From assembly GCF_002407185.1 (NCBI RefSeq), contig NZ_CP023563.1, positions 124,001-188,000 of the forward strand: DNA of 64,000 nt, read 5' to 3'. Position numbers and translations under genes: made by a program. Shown one piece after another: positions 24,112-32,760 of the stretch; position 1 is the stretch's first letter; each line of letters begins with the position of its first letter. Under the pieces are notes generated by a model. It searched no databases. It saw nothing but the letters and a program-made list of their open reading frames with translations, and was not told where the DNA came from. This DNA comes from Brachybacterium vulturis. GTDB lineage: Bacteria > Actinomycetota > Actinomycetes > Actinomycetales > Dermabacteraceae.

Positions 24112-25776
24112 ATGACCCGTTTCACCCGACGTACCTTCGCCGCGGGAAGCGCCGCCACGCTGACCGCTGCGGCACTGGCCGCCTGCAGCTTCGACCGCGG
24201 CACGGGCGGCGGCGAGGGGGAGGACGCCCCCCGCGACATCCACTGGCTGGGCTGGGGAGGCACCACCTGGAACCAGAACTTCAATCTGTTCTCCCCCACG
24301 GGCGTGAATGTCACTCCCGGGACCTCCTTCGTGTACGAGCCGCTGCTGCGTGTGGACCGCTCCACCGCCGGTGAGTTGCTTCCCCATCTCGCGGAGTCCT
24401 GGGAGTTCAACGACGAGGGCACCGAGCTGACCTTCACCCTGGTCAGCGATGTCACCTGGTCCGACGGCGAACCGTTCACCGCGGGCGACGTGAAGTTCAC
24501 CTGGGACCTGGTGCTGGCCGGGAAGACCCCGAACTCCTACCCCTTCGCCTCCGTCGAGGCGCCCGATGACCAGACCGTCGTGGTCACCTACGACGAACCC
24601 AGCTTCGCCGACCTGGTGGGCTTCGCCACCCGACAGATCGTCCCGGAGCACGTCTGGGCCGAGCAGGACGTCCGCACCTGGACGAACCCCGAGCCCGTGG
24701 GCACCGGGCCCGGCGTGCTCGCCAGCTTCTCCCCGCAGCAGATCGCCTTCGACCTGCGCGAGGACTACTGGGGCGGCGCTCCGAGCGGCCCGAACAAGCT
24801 GTTCATGCACGCCGTCACCGGCGATGCCGCGAAGCAGCAGCTCATCGACGGCACCCTCGATGTGGGCGGCACGGGGTGGGAGAACGCCGACGAGGAGTTC
24901 GTGGCGCTGGACCCGGAGAACAACGTCTACACCTTCTTCCCCGTCGGCACCGCGGACGGCCTGATCTTCAACACGACGCAGGCTCCCTACGACGACGTCC
25001 ATGTGCGTCGTGCGCTGCGGGCCGCCGTGGATCTGGCGATCGCGGCCGAGGTCGCCGCGGTCGGGTACAGCGTCCCGACCTTCGCGGGCCTGGATGCGAC
25101 CGTCTTCTCCGAGATGCTCGCCGAGGACCAGGAGCAGAGCCAGGACATCGAGTACGCGAAGGCGCAGCTCGAGGAGGGAGGCTGGACCGTCACGGAGGCA
25201 GGCAAGCTGGAGAAGGACGGCGAGACCTATGAGCTGCGCTACGACGTCTACCAGCCCTACGCCGAGTGGGTGACCACCGGGCAGATCCTGGCCGACCAGT
25301 GGAACGAGACCCTCGGCTTGACGGTGGCGGTGAACAAGATGGCCGACGCACCGTTCACGGAGGCCAGCTCCATCGGCGACTTCGGGATGCTGTCGTACTC
25401 CCCCTTCGGCGGCAGCATGCCGTACGACATGTTCGCGACCATGAGCGATCTCCAGTTCACGCCGATCAGCGAGCAGGCGATCTGGAACTACGGTCGATTC
25501 CAGAACGAGGAGTACGACGAACTCGTCCACGAACTCGGCTCGATCCCTGCGGGCGAGGACGCCGAGCGCAGTCGTGAACTGATCATCCGCATCCAGGAGA
25601 TCCTCACCGAGGAGGCGCCGTTCATCGCGACCGCGACCGCCGGTTGGAAGCTCGTCGCAAATGAGCAGAACTGGACCGGGTATCCCACGGTCGAGGGGGG
25701 CTTCGACTACGGCCCCAATGGCACGGTGCCCGCTGACGGGATCCTGACGGTCATGAATCTCGAACCCAACAGCTGA
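24112..25776 (+). CDS. Family 5 extracellular binding lipoprotein, probably for oligosaccharides
   Basis: Large binding protein, 554 aa. Tat-type lipoprotein signal FTRRTFAAGSAATLTAAALAAC with Cys25. The family 5 pattern follows: TSFVYEPLLRVDR...LLPHLAESWEF and TFTLVSDVTWSDGEPFTAGDVKFTWDLV. Enzyme neighbours (sulfatase, Gfo/Idh, GH35) and no peptidase in the unit suggest an oligosaccharide rather than peptides, as known for cellobiose/mannobiose systems of Thermotoga; this is inference. Confidence 0.88.
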   Translation: MTRFTRRTFAAGSAATLTAAALAACSFDRGTGGGEGEDAPRDIHWLGWGGTTWNQNFNLFSPTGVNVTPGTSFVYEPLLRVDRSTAGELLPHLAESWEFNDEGTELTFTLVSDVTWSDGEPFTAGDVKFTWDLVLAGKTPNSYPFASVEAPDDQTVVVTYDEPSFADLVGFATRQIVPEHVWAEQDVRTWTNPEPVGTGPGVLASFSPQQIAFDLREDYWGGAPSGPNKLFMHAVTGDAAKQQLIDGTLDVGGTGWENADEEFVALDPENNVYTFFPVGTADGLIFNTTQAPYDDVHVRRALRAAVDLAIAAEVAAVGYSVPTFAGLDATVFSEMLAEDQEQSQDIEYAKAQLEEGGWTVTEAGKLEKDGETYELRYDVYQPYAEWVTTGQILADQWNETLGLTVAVNKMADAPFTEASSIGDFGMLSYSPFGGSMPYDMFATMSDLQFTPISEQAIWNYGRFQNEEYDELVHELGSIPAGEDAERSRELIIRIQEILTEEAPFIATATAGWKLVANEQNWTGYPTVEGGFDYGPNGTVPADGILTVMNLEPNS

Positions 25777-25785
25777 GCTCGGCCA

Positions 25786-25839
25786 CGACGCAGACGGGCG
25801 GCTCCAGGACTACGGTCCCGGGGCCGCCCGTCGGCGTCG
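25786..25839. terminator. Bidirectional terminator hairpin with UACG tetraloop
   Basis: Arms of 25 nt (25786-25810 and 25815-25839) pair at 22 positions plus one G-U, closing on C(TACG)G, a UNCG-class tetraloop. It sits between the convergent binding-protein and GH35 genes, 9 bp after one stop and 18 bp from the other. There is no T tract, as is common in high-GC actinobacteria. Confidence 0.8.
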
Positions 25840-25857
25840 GCAGCGGAGCGGTGAGGC

Positions 25858-27753
25858 TCAGACCCCCGGCGTCACGAACACGTGCTCCGTCACCAGCGCG
25901 AGCGCGGTCGGCCGCTTCTCGAGGTCCAGCAGCAGCACCTCGTTGCGGCCCGCGCGGACCAGCGGCGCCGGCACGTACAGGCTCTGCTGGGGCCCGATGT
26001 TCCAGTACCGGCCCACGCAGAAGCCGTTGACATAGGCGACTCCGTGCCCGGCGGCGGAGACATCGAGGAAGGTGTCCGTGGGCGCCTCCGCCTCGAAGGA
26101 CGCCCCCACCAGCACGGGCAGCGCGTCGCTGTCGCTGTCGGCGGCGAGCGCGGGCGCTCCCTCCAGCAGTGCGGCCAGCTCCTGCCCCATCTCCTCGAGC
26201 GGCCAGGCGTCGGCCTCCCAGTCGTTGAGGTAGCGGATGGTCTGCCAGACCCCGCCGAGGATGCCCTTGCGCTCTCCGAGCCGGGGGCCGAAGTTCACCC
26301 GGCCCAGGTTCTCCACCAGGATCTCCACGCGCACGGTGCGGTGACCGCCGTCCGGCAGCAGCCGGTCGGCGAAGGGCGTGAGCTCGACGGTGGCCGGATC
26401 GGTGGCGTCGGTGCGCTCCGCGTGCGGGACGTCGGCCTGCGCCGGGTCCAGCCCGGTGGCCCCGACATACACCCCGTCGACGTACACCCAGGCACGGTCG
26501 TGCAGGTCGTAGAGCTTCAGGGGGGAGATCTCGGTGCGGCCCTCACGCTCGGCGGCCGCGATCTCGATCTCGCGGGACAGGCGCAGCAGCCCGCGCTCCA
26601 GCCCGAGGTCCTCGAAGGCGGGCGGGGTCGGGTGCACCTCGGCAGGGCGGGTGAAGCGCTCGGTGGCGCGCAGGGAGGCGACCTTCTCGATCGCGACCTC
26701 GCCCGCCGGGAGGGTCGCCGGGTGGTCGGCGATGCCCAGCTGCGCGAGATGCTCCTCGTACGCCGGCAGGTCGCGGTGCGCTGCGATGACCTCGCGGAAG
26801 GCGCGGAACTTCTCGGTGAGCGCGCCGTTCTCGGCGATCGGGGCGTCGTAGTCGTAGCTGGTGGTGGTGGGCTGCAGCGTGCCGTCGTGGTTGGCGCCGG
26901 CCTGCATGCCGAAGTTGGTGCCGCCGTGGGCCATGTAGAAGTTCACGCTCATGCCGCTGTTCAGCATGTCGGAGAGCTCGCCGGCCGCGTCGCCGCCGGT
27001 GCGCTCGTGGTGCTGCTCGCCCCAGTGGTCGAACCAGCCGTTCCAGAACTCCATGCACATCTGCGGCTGGGCGGGCAGCTCGCGCTCGGCCATCGCGAGC
27101 ACCTCGAGGGTGCGGGAGCCGAAGTTGACGGTGCCCAGCGCCCCCTCGACGGTGCCGCCGGTCAGCCACATCCGGGCCGGGCCGTCGGAGGTCACCAGCA
27201 GCTCCTCGATGCCGCGGGCGAGGAGGCCGTCGCGCAGGTGCGCGAGATAGGCCTTGTCATCGCCGAAGCTGCCGTACTCGTTCTCCACCTGCACCATCAC
27301 CACGTTGCCGCCGCGCGCGGCCTGCCGCTCGGCGATCACCGGGATCAGCTGGTCGAACCAGGCGTCGACCAGCTGCAGGTACGGGGCGTTGCGATTGCGC
27401 AGGCGCAGGTTGCGGTCGGCGAGGATCCAGCCGGGGAAGCCGCCGTTCTCCCATTCGGCGCAGATGTAGGGGCCGGGGCGCACGATCGCATCGAGCCCCT
27501 CCTCCGCAGCGATGTCGAGGAAGCGACCGAGATCCGCGATGCCCTCGAAGGTGGTGACGTCCTGCGCGGGCTGGTGCACGTTCCAGGCCACGTAGGTCTC
27601 CACCGTGTTGCAGCCCATCGCGACCAGGCGGCGCAGGCGGTCGCGCCACTGCTGGGGATGGACCCGGAAGTAGTGGAGCGCACCGGAGATCACCAGGTGC
27701 GGATCCCCCGCACGGAGGAATCCGTCAGGGGTGGGGCGGAGCAGGGCGGTCAT
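25858..27753 (-). CDS. GH35 beta-galactosidase
   Basis: Retaining beta-galactosidase of 631 aa, no signal peptide, so cytoplasmic. Family start LVISGALHYFRVHPQQWRDRLRRLVAMGCNTVETYVAWNVHQP; acid/base Glu159 in QVENEYGSFG; nucleophile Glu235 in CMEFWNGWFDHWG. The C-terminal half holds beta-sandwich domains. Start ATG 27753 has AAAGGA 9 nt upstream; it is preferred over an ATG six codons before that lacks one. A LacI-type operator lies 18 bp upstream. Same strand as, and 106 bp after, the serpin gene, so possibly the last gene of the sugar-importer operon. Confidence 0.92.
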   Translation of the reverse strand: MTALLRPTPDGFLRAGDPHLVISGALHYFRVHPQQWRDRLRRLVAMGCNTVETYVAWNVHQPAQDVTTFEGIADLGRFLDIAAEEGLDAIVRPGPYICAEWENGGFPGWILADRNLRLRNRNAPYLQLVDAWFDQLIPVIAERQAARGGNVVMVQVENEYGSFGDDKAYLAHLRDGLLARGIEELLVTSDGPARMWLTGGTVEGALGTVNFGSRTLEVLAMAERELPAQPQMCMEFWNGWFDHWGEQHHERTGGDAAGELSDMLNSGMSVNFYMAHGGTNFGMQAGANHDGTLQPTTTSYDYDAPIAENGALTEKFRAFREVIAAHRDLPAYEEHLAQLGIADHPATLPAGEVAIEKVASLRATERFTRPAEVHPTPPAFEDLGLERGLLRLSREIEIAAAEREGRTEISPLKLYDLHDRAWVYVDGVYVGATGLDPAQADVPHAERTDATDPATVELTPFADRLLPDGGHRTVRVEILVENLGRVNFGPRLGERKGILGGVWQTIRYLNDWEADAWPLEEMGQELAALLEGAPALAADSDSDALPVLVGASFEAEAPTDTFLDVSAAGHGVAYVNGFCVGRYWNIGPQQSLYVPAPLVRAGRNEVLLLDLEKRPTALALVTEHVFVTPGV

Positions 27754-27770
27754 CGTCGGATGTCCTTTCA

Positions 27771-27786
27771 TGTAAAACGTCTTACG
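27771..27786. promoter_or_regulatory. LacI-type operator candidate before GH35
   Basis: TGTAAAAC-GTCTTACG, 16-bp imperfect palindrome centred on CG, immediately before the GH35 ribosome binding site. Shares TGTAAA and TTACG with the site at 19777-19792, suggesting one regulator for both transcription units. Confidence 0.65.
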
Positions 27787-27859
27787 CCAGTGTGTCAGGT
27801 GTTCGGGCGCGGGGCGCACCCGTCCGGGCGCACCCTGCCCCGAGGCGCTCGGCGGTCGG

Positions 27860-29218
27860 TCAACGGGTCTGCGTGGGGTCGCCGATCCAGCCGACGACGA
27901 GCGGAGCGAGCGTGGTCCGCTCATAGGCGACCACCAGGAACGGCGAGTCCAGCACCAGCTCGTGCTCGGGCACCTGGGCAGAGGTCTCGGCGACCATCAC
28001 GGCGGTCGCGGCGGCGGCCTCCATCCCGTTCTCGTCGACGGTGAGGACCGCCTTCTGCAGCACCTCATCGATCACCAGGTCCTTCGTCCCGGTGACCCCG
28101 GAGAAGTCGGCCGCATCGGAGAACGCCTCGGTCATGCCGAGGCCCTCCAGGAGGTCCTTCAGCGAGGCCCCCCAGTCGATGTCGAAGGCGGGGACGCCCA
28201 GCTGGGTTGTCACCTCGGAGGCCTCGAGCCCGGCCAGCAGGGCGCCGAGACCGGAACCGCCCCCGGTGGCCGCCTCCGACCAGCCCTCGAGCACCTCGGC
28301 GAGGCCCCCCGCGGGCTGCACGAGGGCGAGGGCGAGATCGCCTCCGTAGGTGTCCAGGGAGGTCGCCCGGCACACCTCGTCCTCGTACCAGGTGCCGGTG
28401 GCGCCCTGGAGCATCTCCACGCCGAGCTCCTCGCCCTCGGCCGTGGTGAAGGAGCCGTCGGCCGTCGTCAGCTCCTCCTGCCAGGCGGCTTTCAGGTGCA
28501 GGGCGTTGACCAGCACCAGGCGAGTGCTCGCCGTCAGGGTGCCCTCGGGGATCAGCTCCTCGATGAGGTCCTCCGTGGACTCGGCGACCCAGCCGTTGAT
28601 CTCCTCGCGGGCCGCTTCGCGCTCGGCGTCGTCGGTGAAGTCCGCCTCGAAGACCCCGCTGCCGAACCAGGTGGCGAGGTCCTCGAGGAAGGACTGCTGG
28701 ACCTCGAATCCCTCCTGCAGCCAGGTCCCGTTCACGAGCGAGGCGCGGGCCGGCTCGGGCGATTCCTCGTCGTCCTGCTCCCGCTCCTCGTCGCCGACGG
28801 CGGCCAGCAGCTGGGAGAGCGTGTTCGCCGTCGCGGCGAGGTCCTCCATCCGCCCGCCGAGCACCTCCTCCATCTGGGTGCGGGTCGCGCCGCCCGCCCC
28901 CATCCCGATCATGGTGAGCGCGATCTGTGCGGACAGCGGCGCACAGACGGCGTTGACCTCCTCGCGATCGATCGCCCCGAGCATCCGCGCGGTGAAGGGA
29001 GTGACGAGCTCACCGGCATCCTCCACGGGTCCCGGCTCGGCGCGCGGCAGCTCGGCCGAGAGATCCGGCGCGGCACCGCCGCCCTCGCCCTCCGCCCCGC
29101 ACGAGGTGAGCCCGGCGACCACCAGCGGCAGGGTCGCCGCCGCCGAGAGCGCCGTGCGACGGCGGAGCGGGACGCGATGATCGTCGACCCCGCACGGACG
29201 GGGAAGCGTCGGTCTCAC
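27860..29218 (-). CDS. Serpin-family protease inhibitor, secreted lipoprotein
   Basis: Serpin of 452 aa. A Tat-like lipoprotein signal (LRRRTALSAAATLPLVVAGLTSC, Cys40) anchors it outside the cell. Serpin marks: VNAVCAPLSAQIALTMIGMGAGGATRTQMEEVLG, SLVNGTWLQEGF, TRLVLVNALHLKAAWQEEL, the shutter and breach regions, the hinge DENGMEAAAATAVM of the reactive-centre loop, and the C-terminal DSPFLVVAYERTTLAPLVVGWIGDP. The Ala-rich hinge suggests a true inhibitor; P1 probably lies near MVAETSAQ but is not certain. GTG start overlaps the stop of the sugar permease (GTGA), so it is translationally coupled to transport. An acidic insert (GDEEREQDDEESPEP) is unusual. Confidence 0.88.
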   Translation of the reverse strand: MRPTLPRPCGVDDHRVPLRRRTALSAAATLPLVVAGLTSCGAEGEGGGAAPDLSAELPRAEPGPVEDAGELVTPFTARMLGAIDREEVNAVCAPLSAQIALTMIGMGAGGATRTQMEEVLGGRMEDLAATANTLSQLLAAVGDEEREQDDEESPEPARASLVNGTWLQEGFEVQQSFLEDLATWFGSGVFEADFTDDAEREAAREEINGWVAESTEDLIEELIPEGTLTASTRLVLVNALHLKAAWQEELTTADGSFTTAEGEELGVEMLQGATGTWYEDEVCRATSLDTYGGDLALALVQPAGGLAEVLEGWSEAATGGGSGLGALLAGLEASEVTTQLGVPAFDIDWGASLKDLLEGLGMTEAFSDAADFSGVTGTKDLVIDEVLQKAVLTVDENGMEAAAATAVMVAETSAQVPEHELVLDSPFLVVAYERTTLAPLVVGWIGDPTQTR

Positions 29219-30186
29219 CCCTTGACCGACCCCTCCGTCAGCCCGCCGCGCCAGAAGCGCTGCAGGACCAGGATGAGGATCGCCAGCGGGATCACCGACA
29301 GCAGCGCGCCACCGGTGGTGAGCTGGTAGAACTCGGGCAGCCGGTCCGTCTGGGCCCGCCAGTTGTCCAGGCCCAGCGTGATCGGGTAGAGCTTCTCGTC
29401 GGCCAGCATGACCAGCGGGAGCATGTAGTTGTTCCAGATCGCGACGAACTGGAACAGCAGGATGGTCACGATCGCCGGGGTCAGCTGCGGCAGTGCGAGG
29501 CGGTGGAACAGGCCCAGCTCCCCCACCCCGTCGATCCGGCCGGCCTCGAGCAGCTCATCGGGCACCGCGGCGCTCGCGTAGATCGAGGCCAGGAACAGCC
29601 CGAAGGGGCTCACCAGCGAGGGGATCAGCACGGACCAGTAGGTGTTGGTGATCCCGATCGAGCTGAACAGGAAGAACAACGGCAGCGCGATGGCGGTGCC
29701 GGGCACCAGCACTCCTCCCAGGACCAGCACGTAGACGAAGCGCCTGCCCGGGAAGCGGTACTTGGCCAGGGCGTACCCCGCAGCGGTCGCGAAGTAGGTG
29801 GCGAGCACGGAGCCCAGGCCCGCGTACAGGATGGAGTTCAGTCCCCAGCGCGGGAAGATCCCGCCGTTGGCGCTGAGCACGGCCTTGAGGTTCTCCCACA
29901 GCTGGAAGCTCTCGCCGAACCAGAAGCCGTTGGTGCCGAAGAGGTCCTCGGTGGACTTGGTGGCGTTGATGAGCACCCAGTAGACGGGGACCAGGAAGTA
30001 CAGCGCCACGATGACGAGGATCGCGGTGATCAGGATGGTGGTCGTCGGTTTCCGTCCTGCGTCGCGCGCGCCGGTCCGGCTCTCCTGCGCGGCGTTCTTC
30101 ACGGCCTTCGCGGACTTCGCGGGCTTCGCAGCCTTGCGACGCCCGGCGGGTGCAGTGGTGTCGGGGGTGGGGTGTGAGGTGCTCAT
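29215..30186 (-). CDS. CUT1 sugar ABC permease, MalG type
   Basis: Second membrane subunit (323 aa) of a carbohydrate importer. Long Lys/Ala-rich soluble N-terminus (about 45 residues, AAKPAKSAKAVKNA) before six helices; EAA loop LLEAGRIDGVGELGLFHRLALPQLTPA; typical C-terminus WRGGLTEGSVKG. ATGA overlap with the upstream permease gene and GTGA overlap with the serpin gene. No ATPase gene in the operon. Confidence 0.92.
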   Translation of the reverse strand: MSTSHPTPDTTAPAGRRKAAKPAKSAKAVKNAAQESRTGARDAGRKPTTTILITAILVIVALYFLVPVYWVLINATKSTEDLFGTNGFWFGESFQLWENLKAVLSANGGIFPRWGLNSILYAGLGSVLATYFATAAGYALAKYRFPGRRFVYVLVLGGVLVPGTAIALPLFFLFSSIGITNTYWSVLIPSLVSPFGLFLASIYASAAVPDELLEAGRIDGVGELGLFHRLALPQLTPAIVTILLFQFVAIWNNYMLPLVMLADEKLYPITLGLDNWRAQTDRLPEFYQLTTGGALLSVIPLAILILVLQRFWRGGLTEGSVKG

Positions 30187-31067
30187 CGGCGCTTCTCCAT
30201 CCAGGAGGAGACTCCCAGCGCGACCGCCGAGAGGAGGAAGGCGGAGACCGCGATGATCACGGCCTGGGCGGCCGCCATGCCGATGTCGTTGTACTGGAAC
30301 GCATAGGCATAGGCGGACATGTTCGGGGTGTACTCCGAGGTGATCCCGGCGCTCATGGACTGCATCAGCCGCGGCTCGGCGAACAGCTGCAGGGTGCCGA
30401 TGATCGAGAAGATCACCGTGAGCATCACCGCCGGGCGGATCAGCGGCAGCTGGATCGCGGTGGCCACCCGGATCGAGCCGGCCCCGTCGATCTTCGCGGC
30501 CTCGTACAGCTCACCGGGGATCGACTTGAGCTGAGCGATGATGATGAGCATGTTGTAGCCGGTGTAGGTCCAGGTCACGATGTTCGCGATCGACCACAGC
30601 ACCATGTTCGGGCCCAGGAAGTCGATCGGCAGGCCCACCAGCTCCAGCACGTCCACGATCGGGCTGAGCCCGGGGATGTACAGGAACGACCACAGGATCG
30701 TGGCGATCACGCCGGGGATCCCGTAGGGCAGGAAGTAGGTGGCGCGGAAGAAGCCCGGCCACTTGGCGTTCGCGCTCTCCAGCAGCAGCGCGAGGATCAC
30801 CGCGGCCACGATCATCACGGTCACCTGGACGACGCCGAACAGGACCATGCGCCCGATCGACTCGACGAAGTTCGCGTTCGACAGGGCCTTGAGGTAGTTC
30901 TCGAAGCCGGCGAAGGTGTTGGTGATGCCGTCCTCGCCGAGCAGGCCGTGACGCTCGACGGAGTTGAACGAGTACCCGATCGCCATGATGATCGGCACGA
31001 TCATGGTGCCGAGGAAGACGATCAGGAAGGGTGCCAGCAGCACCCAGGGAGCTGTTCTGGACCTCAT
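30183..31067 (-). CDS. CUT1 sugar ABC permease, MalF type
   Basis: First membrane subunit, 294 aa, six helices. EAA loop LYEAAKIDGAGSIRVATAIQLPLIRPA. Starts by ATGA overlap with the binding-protein gene and ends the same way into the second permease, so subunit ratios are probably kept by coupling. N-terminus MRSRTAPWVLLAPFLIVFLG is short and typical. Confidence 0.92.
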   Translation of the reverse strand: MRSRTAPWVLLAPFLIVFLGTMIVPIIMAIGYSFNSVERHGLLGEDGITNTFAGFENYLKALSNANFVESIGRMVLFGVVQVTVMIVAAVILALLLESANAKWPGFFRATYFLPYGIPGVIATILWSFLYIPGLSPIVDVLELVGLPIDFLGPNMVLWSIANIVTWTYTGYNMLIIIAQLKSIPGELYEAAKIDGAGSIRVATAIQLPLIRPAVMLTVIFSIIGTLQLFAEPRLMQSMSAGITSEYTPNMSAYAYAFQYNDIGMAAAQAVIIAVSAFLLSAVALGVSSWMEKRR

Positions 31068-32398
31068 CGTGCCTCCTCCGCGTTCAGTCCCATGTCGCGC
31101 ATGATCTGCACGATCCGCCTCTGCGTCTGCGGGAGCATGTCCACCAGCGGGACCTCCCCGGTGACGGCGGTGGTCATGCCGTCACCGACCATCGCCGCAG
31201 CGCGCTGCATCATCGGCGCCCAGGTCCATTCGAGGTTCTGCCCCTCCGCCATCGGCAGGATGACCTCCTGGTTGTAGTCCTGCCCCGAGAAGAACTCGGA
31301 GGGCTCCAGGCGCGCCTCGCCGATGTAGTCCTCGGCGGGCGACCAGCCGATGCCGGAATACTTGATCATGGCGTCGATCCCCTCGGGGTCCGTGCACATC
31401 CAGGTGATGAATTCGAGCGCCTCGGCGGGATGCTCGCTCGTGGACAGGACCGCGGCGGCCGATCCGCCGTGACCGCCGGAGGCGTATCCGTCGGGCCAGG
31501 TCGGCATCGGGGCCACGGCCCACTTGCCGTCAGCGCCGGGCACGGACTTGATGAGCGCGTCGGACCAGGAGCCGCTGATGGTGGCGAGCACATCGCCCTC
31601 ACCGGCCGCGGCCATCCACGGCGTGGAGAACGCGCCGTAGCCGGTGCCGATGATGTCAGCGGCGAAGATCTCGTCCCAGAACTCGGCGACCCGCATGGAG
31701 GCGTCGCCGGTCATGTCGACGATCCAGCCGTCGTCCTCGGGCCGGAACCACACGGCGCCGGACTGCATCATCCAGGAGATGAGGTAGGAGCCGTCGGACG
31801 GGTCCAGGGTGATCAGGCTCTTGCCGGCCTCCGAGACGGCCTCGGCGGTCTCGCGGAACTCCTGCCACGTGGCCGGGGCCTGCAGCCCCAGCTCCTCCTC
31901 GAGGACCTGGCGGTTGTAGAAGGTGGCGACGGGCCCGGTGTCCTGCGGGACCGCCCAGTAGGACTCGCCGACCTTCACCTGGCTGAGCGCCCCGGGATCG
32001 AAGGCGTCGGCCTGCTCGGCGAGGCCGTAGCGGGTCAGCTCCGTCAGCGCGCCGGCAAGGGCGAACTCAGGGACCTGGCGCAGCTCGATCTGGGCGATGT
32101 CGGGACCGCCGCCCGCGGAGACCGCGGAGAGGATCTTGGCATAGCCGCCGCTGTTCCCGCTGGGGATCCAGGTGGTCTCGACCCGGATCCGGTCCTGCTT
32201 CTGGTTGAAGATGTCGGCGACCTTCTGCAGGTCCTTCAACCAGGCCCAGTAGCTCAGGGTCACGGGACCATCGCTGGGCGGGATGGTCGCGTCGTCGTTG
32301 ATGTTGCCCGGATTCGGCGGTGCGCAGGCGGTCAGGCCGGCGAGCACCCCCGCTCCGGTGCCGGCCAATGCGGCGCGCCGGGTGGGACGTGGCTTCAT
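31064..32398 (-). CDS. Sugar-binding lipoprotein of the serpin/GH35 transport operon
   Basis: Family 1 extracellular binding protein of 444 aa. Tat-type signal PTRRAALAGTGAGVLAGLTAC with Cys25; mature core begins VTLSYWAWLKDLQKVADIFNQKQDRIRVETTWIPSG and AVSAGGGPDIAQIELRQ, typical of CUT1 binding proteins. Galactosidases of families GH35 and GH42 nearby suggest galactosides as ligands (inference). A perfect CG-centred palindrome lies 77 bp upstream. Confidence 0.9.
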   Translation of the reverse strand: MKPRPTRRAALAGTGAGVLAGLTACAPPNPGNINDDATIPPSDGPVTLSYWAWLKDLQKVADIFNQKQDRIRVETTWIPSGNSGGYAKILSAVSAGGGPDIAQIELRQVPEFALAGALTELTRYGLAEQADAFDPGALSQVKVGESYWAVPQDTGPVATFYNRQVLEEELGLQAPATWQEFRETAEAVSEAGKSLITLDPSDGSYLISWMMQSGAVWFRPEDDGWIVDMTGDASMRVAEFWDEIFAADIIGTGYGAFSTPWMAAAGEGDVLATISGSWSDALIKSVPGADGKWAVAPMPTWPDGYASGGHGGSAAAVLSTSEHPAEALEFITWMCTDPEGIDAMIKYSGIGWSPAEDYIGEARLEPSEFFSGQDYNQEVILPMAEGQNLEWTWAPMMQRAAAMVGDGMTTAVTGEVPLVDMLPQTQRRIVQIMRDMGLNAEEAR

Positions 32399-32760
32399 CG
32401 CTGGTACGTCGTCCTTCCTCGTCGTCGAGTACTGCGTGCCGACTCCGCTGCGACGCGTGAGCGCAGCATCGGGCCGTGAACGTTCACGCGAGGTGATGCT
32501 ACGCGATGATCCGGCCGCTGCCCAGACCCGGTCCCTCTGCGGAGCCGACGTCCCGGTCCTGCACGGCACGAGCTGTCCGGCCGCCACCTGCCACCGGCGC
32601 ACCCGCGACGACCGGATCGGTGCTCGCCAGGGGTGCGCGCTGCGGCAGTTCTCTGCGGTGGTAGCGTGATCGCACGTCGGTACAGTTGCCGCACGCCTCG
32701 TCCAGGGTGCTGCACACCCATCGAGGCTTCCCTCCTCATTCCCCCAGGAGAACGTCTCCT
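32399..32760. other. 362-bp divergent control region
   Basis: Between the sugar-binding protein (minus) and the sodium:solute symporter (plus). Contains the perfect palindrome at 32475-32488. On the symporter side, TACAGT (32681-32686) could be a -10 element, and CAGGAGAAC precedes the symporter ATG. No gene-like frame is seen. Confidence 0.5.
32475..32488. promoter_or_regulatory. Perfect 14-bp LacI-type palindrome
   Basis: CGTGAACGTTCACG, fully symmetric about CG, 77 bp before the sugar-binding-protein ATG. Differs from the TGTAAA-type boxes at 19777 and 27771, so a different LacI-family repressor is likely. Confidence 0.65.
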
